This document shows, piece by piece, positions 9,278 to 17,879 of a stretch of DNA of 64,000 nt. Origin of the DNA: Hafnia psychrotolerans. Lineage in GTDB: Bacteria > Pseudomonadota > Gammaproteobacteria > Enterobacterales > Enterobacteriaceae. Made by a program: the position numbers and the translations under genes. The stretch covers positions 482,748 to 546,747 of the forward strand of contig NZ_BMFZ01000001.1 of assembly GCF_014639435.1 (NCBI RefSeq). The letters run 5' to 3'. Position 1 is the first letter of the stretch; the number at the start of each line of letters is the position of its first letter. A model generated the notes under the pieces. It searched no databases. It was not told the origin of the DNA and worked only from the letters and a program-made list of their open reading frames with translations.

Positions 9278-9985
9278 ATGCGTCTCGATAAATTTTTAGC
9301 TCAGCAACTGGGCGTCAGCCGTGCAATCGCGCTGCGTGAACTCCGTAATAAACGCGTCACAGTAGACGGTGAAATTATCAAAACCGGTTCGCTGAAACTG
9401 GAACCGCAGCACCGCGTGGAGTTTGACGGCAACGTGTTGGAGCAAATTGGTGGCCCGCGCTACTTTATGCTCAATAAACCTCAGGGTTATGTCTGTTCCA
9501 CCGACGATCCGGATCACCCGACCGTGCTGTACTTCCTCGAAGAACCTGTCGCTTACAAACTGCATGCGGCAGGGCGTCTGGATATCGACACGACCGGTCT
9601 GGTACTGATGACCGATGACGGTCAGTGGTCGCATCGTATTACCTCGCCAAAACATCATTGCGAAAAAACCTATCTGGTGACCCTGGAGCAACCGCTGGCC
9701 GAGGATACTGCCACGCAGTTTACCGCCGGGGTACAACTGCATAACGAAGATTCTCTGACCAAACCGGCCGTACTTGAGCAGATCGAAGAGTGCGTGGTAC
9801 GCCTGACTATCAGCGAAGGTCGTTATCATCAGGTGAAACGTATGTTCGCCGCTGTAGGGAATCGCGTTGTTGCGTTACACCGTGAACGTATCGGTGCGAT
9901 TGCCATGGACGACGATTTGGCGCCGGGCGAATACCGTCGACTGACCGACGAGGAAGTGGCCAGTGTTGAAATGCCAGGCCGTTAG
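9278..9985 (+). CDS. rsuA: RsuA, 16S rRNA pseudouridine(516) synthase
   Basis: A 235-residue enzyme (231 in E. coli) that isomerises U516 of 16S rRNA to pseudouridine. An N-terminal S4 RNA-binding domain ([23 protein letters not shown]) is followed by the catalytic domain with the RsuA-family motif [12 protein letters not shown], which carries the catalytic Asp (about residue 105). KTYLVTLE and [15 protein letters not shown] are further family motifs. bcr follows on the same strand after about 40 bases, so the two may be co-transcribed. Confidence 0.96.
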   Translation: MRLDKFLAQQLGVSRAIALRELRNKRVTVDGEIIKTGSLKLEPQHRVEFDGNVLEQIGGPRYFMLNKPQGYVCSTDDPDHPTVLYFLEEPVAYKLHAAGRLDIDTTGLVLMTDDGQWSHRITSPKHHCEKTYLVTLEQPLAEDTATQFTAGVQLHNEDSLTKPAVLEQIEECVVRLTISEGRYHQVKRMFAAVGNRVVALHRERIGAIAMDDDLAPGEYRRLTDEEVASVEMPGR

Positions 9986-10024
9986 TTTTCTCATTATCTG
10001 ATTCATTTGGTGGTGAACGTGCAA

Positions 10025-11221
10025 GTGGAAGAGAACCGGGTATCGCACATAGGGTTGATTTTCATCCTCGGATTGATCTCGATGCTGATGCCATTAGCTA
10101 TCGATATGTATTTGCCGAGTATGCCAGTGATTGCTAAGGAATTTGGCGTGCCTGCTGGCAGCGTGCAAATGACGCTCAGTGCCTATGTGTTGGGTTTCGC
10201 TGTCGGTCAGTTGTTTTACGGGCCGATGGCGGACAGCCTCGGGCGTAAGCCGGTTATCTTTTGGGGGGTATTGATTTTTGCTCTTGCGGGCGCGGCCTGC
10301 GCACTGGCACAGTCGGTCGAGCAACTGGTCTATATGCGTTTCCTGCATGGCTTAGCGGCGGCGGCGGCGAGTGTGGTGATCAATGCCCTGATGCGCGATA
10401 TGTTCACTAAAGATGAATTCTCTCGAATGATGTCGTTTGTTGTGCTGGTCATGACTGTCGCACCGCTGCTGGCACCGATGCTCGGTGGTATGCTGATGGT
10501 CGCCTTCAGCTGGCATGCCATTTTTTGGGCGATGGCCATTGCGGCGCTGATCGCTGCGGTGTTAGTTGGTGTTTACATCAAAGAAACACTCCCCAAAGCG
10601 CGGCGACAAAAATTCCATTTGCGCGCCAGTATTGGCAATTTTGCCTCGCTGTTCCGGCATAAGCGCGTACTGAGTTATATGCTGGCGAGTGGTTTCTCCT
10701 TTGCCGGATTATTTTCTTTTCTCAGTGCCGGTCCGTTTGTCTATATTGAACTAAACGGCGTATTACCGCAGAACTTTGGCTTTTACTTTGCGCTGAATAT
10801 TGTCGCCCTGGTGATCCTGACGCTCATCAACAGCCGTAACGTGCGTCGGATGGGGGCAGTGAAAATGTTCCGTTTCGGCCTGGTTGTGCAGCTGATTATG
10901 GGCATCTGGTTACTGGTGGTGTGCGCCTTTGGGCTGCCGTTCTGGGCGCTGGTGCTCGGTGTCGCGGGTTACGTTGGCGTGATAGCCATGGTGACGTCAA
11001 ATGCGATGGCAGTGATTATGGATGACTTTCCACATATGGCGGGAACAGCGGCTTCTCTGGCGGGTACGATTCGCTTTGGCACCGGTGCGGCGATTGGCTC
11101 CATACTGTCGTTATTTACCGCCAAAAGCGCCTGGCCGATGGTCGGGTCGATGGCGTTTTGTGTCACTGCCGCCGTGTTATTGTTTCTGTACGCCAGCCGC
11201 CCGATGAAAGTGAGGGGCTGA
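10025..11221 (+). CDS. bcr: Bcr, MFS drug-resistance exporter (bicyclomycin/sulfonamide)
   Basis: A major facilitator protein with 12 predicted membrane helices, DHA1 family. In E. coli it exports bicyclomycin, sulfathiazole and cysteine. Typical stretches are [15 protein letters not shown]-like helix 1, LGRKPV in the loop 2-3 motif A region, and [21 protein letters not shown]. The start is uncertain: GTG at 10025 gives the same N-terminal length as E. coli Bcr, while GTG/TTG codons at 10007-10013 would add a few residues; none has a strong ribosome-binding site. It sits directly downstream of rsuA, as in K-12. Confidence 0.93.
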   Translation: MEENRVSHIGLIFILGLISMLMPLAIDMYLPSMPVIAKEFGVPAGSVQMTLSAYVLGFAVGQLFYGPMADSLGRKPVIFWGVLIFALAGAACALAQSVEQLVYMRFLHGLAAAAASVVINALMRDMFTKDEFSRMMSFVVLVMTVAPLLAPMLGGMLMVAFSWHAIFWAMAIAALIAAVLVGVYIKETLPKARRQKFHLRASIGNFASLFRHKRVLSYMLASGFSFAGLFSFLSAGPFVYIELNGVLPQNFGFYFALNIVALVILTLINSRNVRRMGAVKMFRFGLVVQLIMGIWLLVVCAFGLPFWALVLGVAGYVGVIAMVTSNAMAVIMDDFPHMAGTAASLAGTIRFGTGAAIGSILSLFTAKSAWPMVGSMAFCVTAAVLLFLYASRPMKVRG

Positions 11222-11239
11222 AAAGGCCGGATATCCATC

Positions 11240-11275
11240 AACCGCTCCCCCAGAGAAGGGGGAGCGGTGTTCTTT
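11240..11275. terminator. Terminator between bcr and the MFS sugar-acid permease
   Basis: Strong hairpin ACCGCTCCCCC-AGAGA-GGGGGAGCGGT followed by GTTCTTT. It lies between two convergent genes. The T-run is short. Confidence 0.7.
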
Positions 11276-12638
11276 ACCCTACAACCGACGCTTTGATCCC
11301 CTCGGCTTTACGCATTTTGCGCGCTCTCGCATATTCATCTGCCATCGTTTTGGCTTTCGCGCCCGGTATCAGCGCCATGTCACACTCTTTCGGCAACAAC
11401 GTGGTGACCAGCGCGGCAATCAGCAGTGATGCGACCAGCGCATAGATCGCGGTGCTCTGACCGTAGATATTGACTAGCACTCCGACCAGATACGGCCCAC
11501 AGAAGCCGCCCAAATTTCCCAGACCGTTGATCACACCGCGTGCGCTACCCGCCACTTCTGGCGTGGTAATTTTACTTGGGATGGTCCAGAAGGCGCTGGT
11601 GGCAGCTTGCAGGAAGAAACCCGCGCCGACCAGGAAGCCGTATGACGCCATAATGTTGTGGCTGACGCTCACTGAGGCCGCAAGACAGGCAGCAAACCCG
11701 CACAGCGGCAACACGATGAACATACGGCGTTTACCCGTTTTGTCCGATAGCACGGACATCGTGATGATCCCCAACATCGTGCCAACGTAAGGGATGATAG
11801 CCAGCATCCCGACCGAACTCATATCGCCGCCGGTAAGGTTTTTAAGGATAGTCGGTAGCCACAAGGTATAGCCGTAAATTCCGGTCTGGTAGAAGAAGTT
11901 AATAATGATCAGCTTTCTGATTGAACCGTTGCGGAACACCTCTTTTAGCGGAGCATTTTGTACCGGTGCCAGGGCTTTCAGGGCTTCACGTTCGCGGTTC
12001 AGCTCAGTGACCAGATAATTGCGTTCGCGGTCAGATAACCATTTGGCCTCTTCCGGGCGGTCACTGATGGTAAACCACCAGAACATCATCACAACGAGCG
12101 AGAGCAGCCCTTCAATGATGAACAGCCAGCGCCAGTCGAGTACATCCAGGATCACTCCGGAAAGCGGAGCGGTGATCATACCGCCGAGTGGGGCAAACAT
12201 GAGCACATAGGCGTTGGCGCGCCCGCGCTCTTTGTCCGGGAACCAATTGCTGACCATCGTCAGCACCACCGGCAGCATCCCACCTTCCGCCACACCGAGC
12301 GCGAAGCGCAGGAACAGCAATTGGTACTGATTGGTGACCAGACCGGTTAGCACCGATATGACTGCCCACGCGACCAGAGACCAGGCAATAAACTTACGTC
12401 CACTGCCGTGTACAGCCAGGCTGCCGCCCGGGACTTGTAAAAATAGATACCCAATGAAGAAGATACCGGCTGCCAGGCCAGCCATCGACGAGGTGATACC
12501 TAATTCAGCATCCATTCCGCCAGGCATGGCGAAACTGATATTCACTCTGTCCATAAAGGAGATAATACAGGCAATTAATATCGGCGTAATAACGCGTAAC
12601 CAACGGGCTTTAGGGATTTTATTATCCATCGTGGACAC
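11274..12638 (-). CDS. MFS transporter, anion:cation symporter family (sugar acid uptake)
   Basis: A 454-residue transporter with 12 predicted helices, of the ACS family that includes GudP, GarP, ExuT and RhmT. Family marks are FMDRVNISFAMPGG in helix 1, PGGSLAVHGSGRKFIAWS, RFALGVAEGGMLPVV and the central VNGLGNLGGFCGPYLVG. Proton-coupled uptake of a hexonate or ketohexonate is the natural reading, because a 2-hydroxyacid dehydrogenase lies 105 bases upstream on the same strand and idnO lies nearby. It replaces the unrelated GntP-family permease IdnT that accompanies idnO in K-12. Substrate unproven. Confidence 0.85.
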   Translation of the reverse strand: MSTMDNKIPKARWLRVITPILIACIISFMDRVNISFAMPGGMDAELGITSSMAGLAAGIFFIGYLFLQVPGGSLAVHGSGRKFIAWSLVAWAVISVLTGLVTNQYQLLFLRFALGVAEGGMLPVVLTMVSNWFPDKERGRANAYVLMFAPLGGMITAPLSGVILDVLDWRWLFIIEGLLSLVVMMFWWFTISDRPEEAKWLSDRERNYLVTELNREREALKALAPVQNAPLKEVFRNGSIRKLIIINFFYQTGIYGYTLWLPTILKNLTGGDMSSVGMLAIIPYVGTMLGIITMSVLSDKTGKRRMFIVLPLCGFAACLAASVSVSHNIMASYGFLVGAGFFLQAATSAFWTIPSKITTPEVAGSARGVINGLGNLGGFCGPYLVGVLVNIYGQSTAIYALVASLLIAALVTTLLPKECDMALIPGAKAKTMADEYARARKMRKAEGIKASVVG

Positions 12639-12743
12639 CTCGGCTATACAGACCGCCTTCCCCGATATTAAATAAATGAGGGAAGGTTAATCTGATTCTT
12701 TTATTAATAATGTGTTATTGATATGCAAATAATGATGCTGTTA

Positions 12744-13667
12744 TTAATCCAGGTGCTTATGCAAGTTCGCCAATACTTTTTCACTCATTGCCTGTCGTGT
12801 TTCATGTGTGCCGCTACCTACATGCGGTTGTAAAACCACATTGTCCATAGCAATTAATTCGTGGGGAACCCGAGGTTCTTCAGCAAATACATCCAGCCCT
12901 GCGCCACTTATTTTTTTATTCTGCAATGCAGTCATTAAATCCTGCTGATTGATCACACTGCCGCGGGAAATATTCACCACCAGAGCATTGTCAGGCAGGG
13001 TGTCAAATATTGATGCATTAATCACGCCAGCAGATTGCGACCCGCCAGACACCGCGATCATTAGCACATCGATCTGTGCGGCAAGTTGTTTAACGTCAGG
13101 ATAGAAGCGGTAAGGCAGTTCGGGTTTTTCGTTATTGCTGGCATAGCTGATGTGCATATCAAAGCCACTGGCACGACGGGCAATCGCCTGACCAATCTGG
13201 CCCATGCCAAATATTCCCAGACGCTTGCCGCTGATTTTGCTCGATAGCGGGAAATTGCCTTCCAGCCATTTCCCTTCACGAACAAAATGATCGGCCTGAC
13301 AGAGATTGCGTGACGTGGCGAGCATTAAAGCCATGGCCATATCGGCGACATCCTCGGTTAATACACCGCGGGTTATTTCAACCTGAATATTATGTTTTTT
13401 CGTATAGGATAAATCAATGGCATCGGTACCAACGCCAAAAACTGAAATAACTTTTAAATCGGGCAGGCATTCCAAAACACTATTATCGACACCGACATCA
13501 CCGCGTGTTACCAGACCAACAATACCTTTGCCGTTGGAGACCAAAAAAGCATCTTTATTCTGCTGGTCGGTATATTTATCTACAGCAAACTGCTGTTCCA
13601 ATTGTTCAGTCAGGCTGTCCATGACCGGAGCCAGAATTAATACGCGTGGTTTTTGTTGTTGGATCAT
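12744..13667 (-). CDS. NAD(P)-dependent 2-hydroxyacid dehydrogenase (2-ketogluconate reductase type)
   Basis: A 307-residue D-isomer-specific 2-hydroxyacid dehydrogenase. The nucleotide-binding motif is GIFGMGQIGQAIARR (about residue 150), and the catalytic set is Arg in NISRGSVIN, Glu in AEEPRVP and His in QPHVGSGT. It probably reduces a 2-keto sugar acid or glyoxylate/hydroxypyruvate-type substrate. The position between the permease and the LacI-type regulator of an idnO-containing cluster favours 2-keto- or 2,5-diketogluconate. It is the first gene of a dehydrogenase-permease operon; the palindrome GTTACTTGTAAC lies about 110 bases upstream. An exact substrate cannot be read from the sequence. 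Confidence 0.86.
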   Translation of the reverse strand: MIQQQKPRVLILAPVMDSLTEQLEQQFAVDKYTDQQNKDAFLVSNGKGIVGLVTRGDVGVDNSVLECLPDLKVISVFGVGTDAIDLSYTKKHNIQVEITRGVLTEDVADMAMALMLATSRNLCQADHFVREGKWLEGNFPLSSKISGKRLGIFGMGQIGQAIARRASGFDMHISYASNNEKPELPYRFYPDVKQLAAQIDVLMIAVSGGSQSAGVINASIFDTLPDNALVVNISRGSVINQQDLMTALQNKKISGAGLDVFAEEPRVPHELIAMDNVVLQPHVGSGTHETRQAMSEKVLANLHKHLD

Positions 13668-13774
13668 TGTCGTTACCTGTCAAAGTTTTCTTCTCAGAAT
13701 CGATGTGCTAATAAAAGCATTTTCAGGAAACTATTTCGTGACCGGCGTCACGTTGGATCATGTTAAAAAAGGGT

Positions 13775-13786
13775 GTTACTTGTAAC
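13775..13786. promoter_or_regulatory. Candidate LacI-family operator GTTACTTGTAAC
   Basis: Near-perfect dyad (T)GTTAC-TT-GTAAC(G) in front of the dehydrogenase-permease operon. It resembles the E. coli GntR/IdnR operator (TGTTACCGGTAACA type), with TT in place of the central CG pair. The same dyad (GTTACAAGTAAC) recurs at 17022-17033. A second imperfect dyad, CGTGAC-CGGC-GTCACG, lies at 13737-13752. Confidence 0.55.
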
Positions 13787-13845
13787 GTGATCCTAAACCA
13801 CAATTCACCGATGAGCATTCATGGAGAGTAAAGACGAAGCGAGGC

Positions 13846-14829
13846 TCAAATTGTCCCGCCCATAGAAATTTGATAATGCAAATCCACGCGTTCAATGGTG
13901 GGTATCTTTTTGATTTTTTTGAGAATAATCTCGGCGGCGACTTTACCCATTTCATAACGTGGCGTGATAACACTGGCTAATAGCGGCGTGGTGGCCAGCC
14001 CAATGTCCAGACCGTGAAAGCCAGAAATCGCCATGTCTTCGGGAACTCTGATGCCGGACTTCAGGCATTCCTGTAACACGCCGACCGCAATATCATCATT
14101 AGTACATAACACCGCGTTAACCTGAGGATAGAGCTGCCGGGCCAGCGCCAGCATTCCGGCGCCGATAGAGACCGAAGAGACTTTATTTGGGGTGATTCGC
14201 ATCGGTTCAAGCTGGTGTTCATGCATCGCCTGGCTATACCCCAGATAGCGTTTTTGGTCACGGGCATCCGACATCGAACCAAAATATACGACGTGCTGCT
14301 TACCGCTGGCGAGCAAGGTCTTCGCCATGTCATAACCCGCCTGGACATTATCGAAACCCACGGCAATGCGCCCGTGGGTGTCATCGAGACCCATCACTTG
14401 TGCTATCGGAATAGCAGCAGCATTAAGATACTTATCGGCTTTCAACGTGTGCACGGAATCCGTGAGAATCAGGCCTGCCAACTGATAGGTCAGCAAATTA
14501 ATGATGTGCTCTTCTTCACGTTCTTTGCTGTACTCGTAATTGACCACCAGCGTCTGATAACCCTGCTGAGAAGTGACGGATTCAATGCCCGCCAGCAGAT
14601 CCGAGAAGATCTGGTTGTTGAAAGAGGGGACCAGAATACCGATGCGAGGCGTTTTTTGTGGGCGCTCGATGTCTTCCAGCGGATATCCCACTTCCTCCAT
14701 GACTTTGGCAATGCGCTCGCGAGTTTCCGGCGATACTTTTTCCGGGGTACGCAAAAAACGACTGACGGTCATTTTGGTCACGTCGGCGAGTAACGCAATA
14801 TCTTGCAGCGTGACGCGTTGGTTTCTCAT
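13846..14829 (-). CDS. LacI-family regulator, IdnR/GntR type
   Basis: A 327-residue LacI-family repressor/activator. The ATG at 14829 gives MRNQRVTLQDIALLADVTKM, matching E. coli IdnR (MRNHRISLQDIATLAGVTKM); the longer frame to 14934 adds an unlikely hydrophobic leader. The N-terminal helix-turn-helix has TKMTVSRFLRTPEKVS, and the periplasmic-binding-protein-like effector domain has ILVPSFNNQIFSDLLAGIESV and TNDDIAVGVLQ. In E. coli, IdnR senses idonate/5-ketogluconate. Divergent idnO supports the same role here. The gene is flanked by GTTAC-type dyads. Confidence 0.87.
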   Translation of the reverse strand: MRNQRVTLQDIALLADVTKMTVSRFLRTPEKVSPETRERIAKVMEEVGYPLEDIERPQKTPRIGILVPSFNNQIFSDLLAGIESVTSQQGYQTLVVNYEYSKEREEEHIINLLTYQLAGLILTDSVHTLKADKYLNAAAIPIAQVMGLDDTHGRIAVGFDNVQAGYDMAKTLLASGKQHVVYFGSMSDARDQKRYLGYSQAMHEHQLEPMRITPNKVSSVSIGAGMLALARQLYPQVNAVLCTNDDIAVGVLQECLKSGIRVPEDMAISGFHGLDIGLATTPLLASVITPRYEMGKVAAEIILKKIKKIPTIERVDLHYQISMGGTI

Positions 14830-14941
14830 CCGCGCAGGTCCTGTGTGAATAATGAAGCGTGAAGCATAGTTATGCAGGAAGCATGTTAGCAAAATGATAA
14901 GGATCACGCTTGTGGTAACAGAGTTTGTTAACACGGAGCCG

Positions 14942-14957
14942 AGTGATCTGTGTCACA
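14942..14957. promoter_or_regulatory. Candidate CRP site in the regulator/idnO divergent region
   Basis: AGTGA-TCTGTG-TCACA matches 9 of 10 positions of the CRP core TGTGA-N6-TCACA. It lies 59 bases upstream of idnO. The upstream stretch 14911-14933 also holds GGTAACA and TGTTAACA half-sites like those of GntR/IdnR operators. Together they suggest catabolite control plus specific regulation of idnO. Confidence 0.65.
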
Positions 14958-15015
14958 GTTTGGCCGTCGATAAACCGCTTAAGTGTGAAGTAACTTTTTG
15001 CTATGGACATTTATC

Positions 15016-15780
15016 ATGACAAACCTCTTCTCCCTTGATAACAAAAAAATTCTGGTCACTGGCTCCACGCGCGGTCTGGGTTTCCTGCTGGCGAAAGGGC
15101 TGGCGCAGCATGGGGCGGAAATCATTATTAACGGGACCTCAGCAGAGACGACCTCCCGCGTGGCTGAAACATTGCGCACCGAAGGTTTTATTGTGCATCC
15201 GGTCTCGTTTGATGTGACCGACAGCCAAGCGGTGAATCAGGCGATTGACCATATTGAAAAGGAGATCGGTGCGATTGACGTGTTGGTCAACAACGCCGGT
15301 ATTCAGCGTCGTCACAAGTTTACTGAGTTTCCGGAAAAAGACTGGGATGACATCATCGCGGTCAATCAGAAATCTGTATTTTTGGTGTCGCAGGCTGTGG
15401 CGCGCTATATGGTGCAACGTGAACGCGGCAAAATCATTAATATCGGCTCGATGCAAAGCGAACTGGGACGAGACACCATAACGCCTTATGCCGCGTCCAA
15501 AGGCGCGGTGAAAATGCTGACCCGCGGCATGTGTGTTGAGCTGGCGCGTTATAACATTCAGGTTAACGGTATCGCACCGGGTTATTTCAAAACCGACATG
15601 ACACAGGCGCTGGTGGACAATAAAGAGTTCTCCGACTGGTTGTGTAAGCGCACCCCTGCGGCGCGCTGGGGCAATCCAGAAGAGCTGATTGGCGGTGCGG
15701 TTTACCTATCGTCTAAAGCCTCTGACTTTGTTAATGGACATTTGCTATTTATTGATGGCGGTATGCTGGCAGCCGTATAA
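15016..15780 (+). CDS. idnO: IdnO, 5-keto-D-gluconate 5-reductase
   Basis: A 254-residue classical short-chain dehydrogenase, the same length as E. coli IdnO. It reversibly reduces 5-ketogluconate to gluconate. Cofactor motif TGSTRGLGFLLAKG (residues about 16-29), NNAG at about 90, catalytic Ser in GSMQSELGRD and YAASK. The block from QSELGRD through NIQVNGIAPGYFKT is nearly identical to E. coli IdnO. The ATG at 15016 gives MTNLFSLDNKK, like MNDLFSL in K-12; an upstream ATG at 15004 lacks support. idnD and idnT, its K-12 partners, are absent here. The second SDR follows after 12 bases. Confidence 0.93.
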   Translation: MTNLFSLDNKKILVTGSTRGLGFLLAKGLAQHGAEIIINGTSAETTSRVAETLRTEGFIVHPVSFDVTDSQAVNQAIDHIEKEIGAIDVLVNNAGIQRRHKFTEFPEKDWDDIIAVNQKSVFLVSQAVARYMVQRERGKIINIGSMQSELGRDTITPYAASKGAVKMLTRGMCVELARYNIQVNGIAPGYFKTDMTQALVDNKEFSDWLCKRTPAARWGNPEELIGGAVYLSSKASDFVNGHLLFIDGGMLAAV

Positions 15781-15792
15781 AAAGGAATAAAA

Positions 15793-16536
15793 ATGAGCAA
15801 AGTTGCACTGATCACCGGCGGTGGCGGCGGTATTGGGTTGAGTTCGGCTAAGGCGCTTGCCGCGAGCGGTTTCACCGTGATTCTCACCGGACGCAATCTG
15901 GATAAACTTGAGCAGGCTGTTACACAGTTTCCTGCCGGGCAAGCGATAGCGCGCCAGTTGGATGTCACCAGCCCGCAGTCTGTGGACGCGCTGTTTGCCG
16001 ATATCAAAGCCACCTTTGGGCGGCTCGACCTGTTGTTTAACAACGCGGGAACCAATGTAAAAGATGTGCCGATCGAACAATTGGCCGTGGAGGATTGGCT
16101 GGACGTGATCAATACCAACCTGAGCGGTGTGTTCTTATGTACTCGCGCGGCAGTTGCTCTTATGAAGCAGCAAATCCCGATGGGTGGGCGCATTATAAAT
16201 AACGGCTCGGTATCAGCGCAGTCGCCGCGTCCCAACTCCGCGCCCTATACCACGAGTAAACATGCCATTACTGGCCTGACTAAGTCGACTTCGCTGGACG
16301 GCCGCGCCTTTAATATCGCCTGCGGGCAGATTGATATTGGCAATGCGGCAACCGATATGGGCAATAAGGCGTTAGCTGGCAGAATGCAGGCCAATGGCGA
16401 AATTGCCGAAGAGCCGGTGATCCAGGTTGAGCGTATAGGAGAGGCCGTCGCCTATATGGCCGGTTTACCGCTTGACGCTAATATATTAACCATGACGATT
16501 ATGGCCACCGCTATGCCGTTGGTTGGGCGTGGATAA
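15793..16536 (+). CDS. SDR family oxidoreductase
   Basis: A 247-residue short-chain dehydrogenase 12 bases after idnO, with a GGAAT ribosome-binding site, so co-transcribed with it. TGGGGGIGLSSA is the cofactor motif (about residues 8-19), LFNNAG follows at about 84, and the catalytic Ser (NNGSVSAQSP) and YTTSK are in place. Other family members reduce keto-sugars or 3-oxoacyl groups. Placement after idnO argues for a second sugar-acid or keto-acid oxidoreductase in the same pathway. I cannot name a substrate. A rho-independent terminator follows. Confidence 0.85.
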   Translation: MSKVALITGGGGGIGLSSAKALAASGFTVILTGRNLDKLEQAVTQFPAGQAIARQLDVTSPQSVDALFADIKATFGRLDLLFNNAGTNVKDVPIEQLAVEDWLDVINTNLSGVFLCTRAAVALMKQQIPMGGRIINNGSVSAQSPRPNSAPYTTSKHAITGLTKSTSLDGRAFNIACGQIDIGNAATDMGNKALAGRMQANGEIAEEPVIQVERIGEAVAYMAGLPLDANILTMTIMATAMPLVGRG

Positions 16537-16554
16537 CGTCCTGATTCAAAAAAT

Positions 16555-16582
16555 AAAAAACGGCTCATTGGGCCGTTTTTTA
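16555..16582 (+). terminator. Rho-independent terminator after the idnO-SDR operon
   Basis: AAAAAACGGC-TCATTG-GGCCGTTTTTT: a GC stem continued by an A/T stem and a T-run, 18 bases after the SDR stop codon. Confidence 0.85.
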
Positions 16583-17237
16583 TTGGATAACGGTAAGCTA
16601 AAAGTTATTCAGTTTTGGTTTTACGCGTCTTGCCCAACCTAAAAAGCAACACTCACAGAATAACCCCTCCCGCCGCACCGCACTGAATAGCCGCATTTCG
16701 CTGATTTTTCAGCACATCATTAGAGATATCAGTCATCTGCTGGTCATTAAGCCGGGCGACGTAGGCACCTTCAACCCATACCATAATGTTAACCATTTTT
16801 GTGCAACCACAAGAGTTGAAGACAGGGTCCATTTTCATCATCCCGGGAAGCGGGAGCGTTGGATGATGCTTCGTTATCCTTTTTGTAATGAGTTGATATC
16901 GAATGGTTTACTCTGGCGTAAGGGGTTTGTATTGAATCCGGATTGTTTTTAAAATGTAAATTAAAAAGACCTAAATAGTAGCGATAATGATTAAAATCGG
17001 TTGAGAAATAAGATGGAAAAGGTTACAAGTAACCCAAAATGAGATCTGGCTCGCACAATGAAGGTGAGTTGGACATAAAATAAGCGATTTGCTCTGCACT
17101 CTGTGCGTGAAAGTTGCAAATATGTTAAGTTTTTTGACTTCGTGCAAGCATATTCAGTATTAATCGGCTATAACTGGATATGTATGTAACTATTGTGTGA
17201 ATTATTTGTTGAAATTAATCATTATCTGGGGATTCAC
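16583..17237. other. 655-bp gene-poor interval
   Basis: Between the idn terminator and yejG. A 62-codon minus-strand ORF (16653-16841) is the only sizeable frame. It lacks a ribosome-binding site, has three cysteines and ends QCGAAGGVIL; I do not call it. From about 16900 the stretch is strongly AT-rich and contains the GTTACAAGTAAC dyad (17022-17033). It looks like a site of insertion or decay next to the ketogluconate cluster. Confidence 0.4.
17022..17033. promoter_or_regulatory. Second copy of the GTTACWWGTAAC dyad
   Basis: GTTACAAGTAAC is the exact reverse complement of GTTACTTGTAAC found at 13775-13786 before the dehydrogenase gene. It is a perfect 5-bp dyad with a 2-bp spacer. No obvious target gene starts nearby: yejG is 205 bases away. 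It may be a distal operator of the ketogluconate cluster or a relic. Confidence 0.4.
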
Positions 17238-17582
17238 GTGAATAATATTCAACTTTCGGTAGTACATCGTTTACCGCAAAGTTACCGATGGTTATCGGGT
17301 TTTGCCGGTATCAAAGTTGAACCGATTCCGCTGGCGGGCAGCGAGGAAGGCAGCAACCTTATTGGTCTGAAATTATTGAGCCATGAAGGCGATGTTGCCT
17401 GGCGGGTGATGCGCCGGCTAACCGAGTGCCTGCAGGAAATTCAGGTTGAAAGTGCTGTGGTGGAATGCGACGGCGAGCCTTGCCTATTCGTTAAACGTGA
17501 TGACGAAAGCGCCACGATGTGCCGTTTGAAAAATACCGGTGCAGCCATTGCTGAAACAGTTTCAGCGTTTTACCCCTTCTAA
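17238..17582 (+). CDS. yejG: YejG, conserved small protein
   Basis: A 114-residue protein, equal in length to E. coli YejG, when started at GTG 17238, which follows a TGGGGA ribosome-binding site. It shares IQLSVVHRLPQSYRW, GFAGIKVEPIPL, CDGEPCLFVKR and CRLKNTGAAIAE with the K-12 protein. Function unknown; YejG has been linked to aminoglycoside tolerance in E. coli. In K-12 it lies next to yejF; here only a remnant of yejF remains downstream. Confidence 0.92.
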   Translation: MNNIQLSVVHRLPQSYRWLSGFAGIKVEPIPLAGSEEGSNLIGLKLLSHEGDVAWRVMRRLTECLQEIQVESAVVECDGEPCLFVKRDDESATMCRLKNTGAAIAETVSAFYPF

Positions 17583-17614
17583 CATCCCGCTTTCTCCGCT
17601 CAGATTGTTAATGA

Positions 17615-17818
17615 TCAGCGCGAGAGCAACGCTCGGGTATCAGCATGTGCAGGTACGTTGAACATCGCTTCATCTTCGCCTTGTGCCCTCCGTTTCCCTT
17701 CGTGTAACACAATCAGATGATGACACTCTGTGCGTATCATCTGTAGGTCCCGGCTGATAATCCCAGATGCTGTTAAAAAGCGTTGGGGATCGCAAGAATC
17801 AATCCTGCATGGATTGAT
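17615..17818 (-). pseudogene. yejF: Remnant of yejF (3' end of the ABC-transporter ATPase gene)
   Basis: The minus strand here encodes about 50 residues aligning with the end of an ABC ATPase of the YejF/OppD-F type. IISRDLQMIRTECHHLIVLH occupies the place of the H-loop segment (FISHDLHVVRALCHQVIILR in E. coli YejF, recalled), followed by EGKRRAQGEDEAMFNVPAHA and DTRALLSR then a stop. The H-loop His is replaced by Arg (SRD for SHD). There is no start codon, Walker A or Walker B. In K-12 the order is yejA-yejB-yejE-yejF-yejG; here this fragment sits exactly between yejA and yejG, so it marks deletion of yejB, yejE and most of yejF. Confidence 0.75.
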
Positions 17819-17879
17819 TCAGAGCGTCGGGATCATTTGACGCAGGCGTGGTTATAGATAACGGGTTACAGCAGGCACC

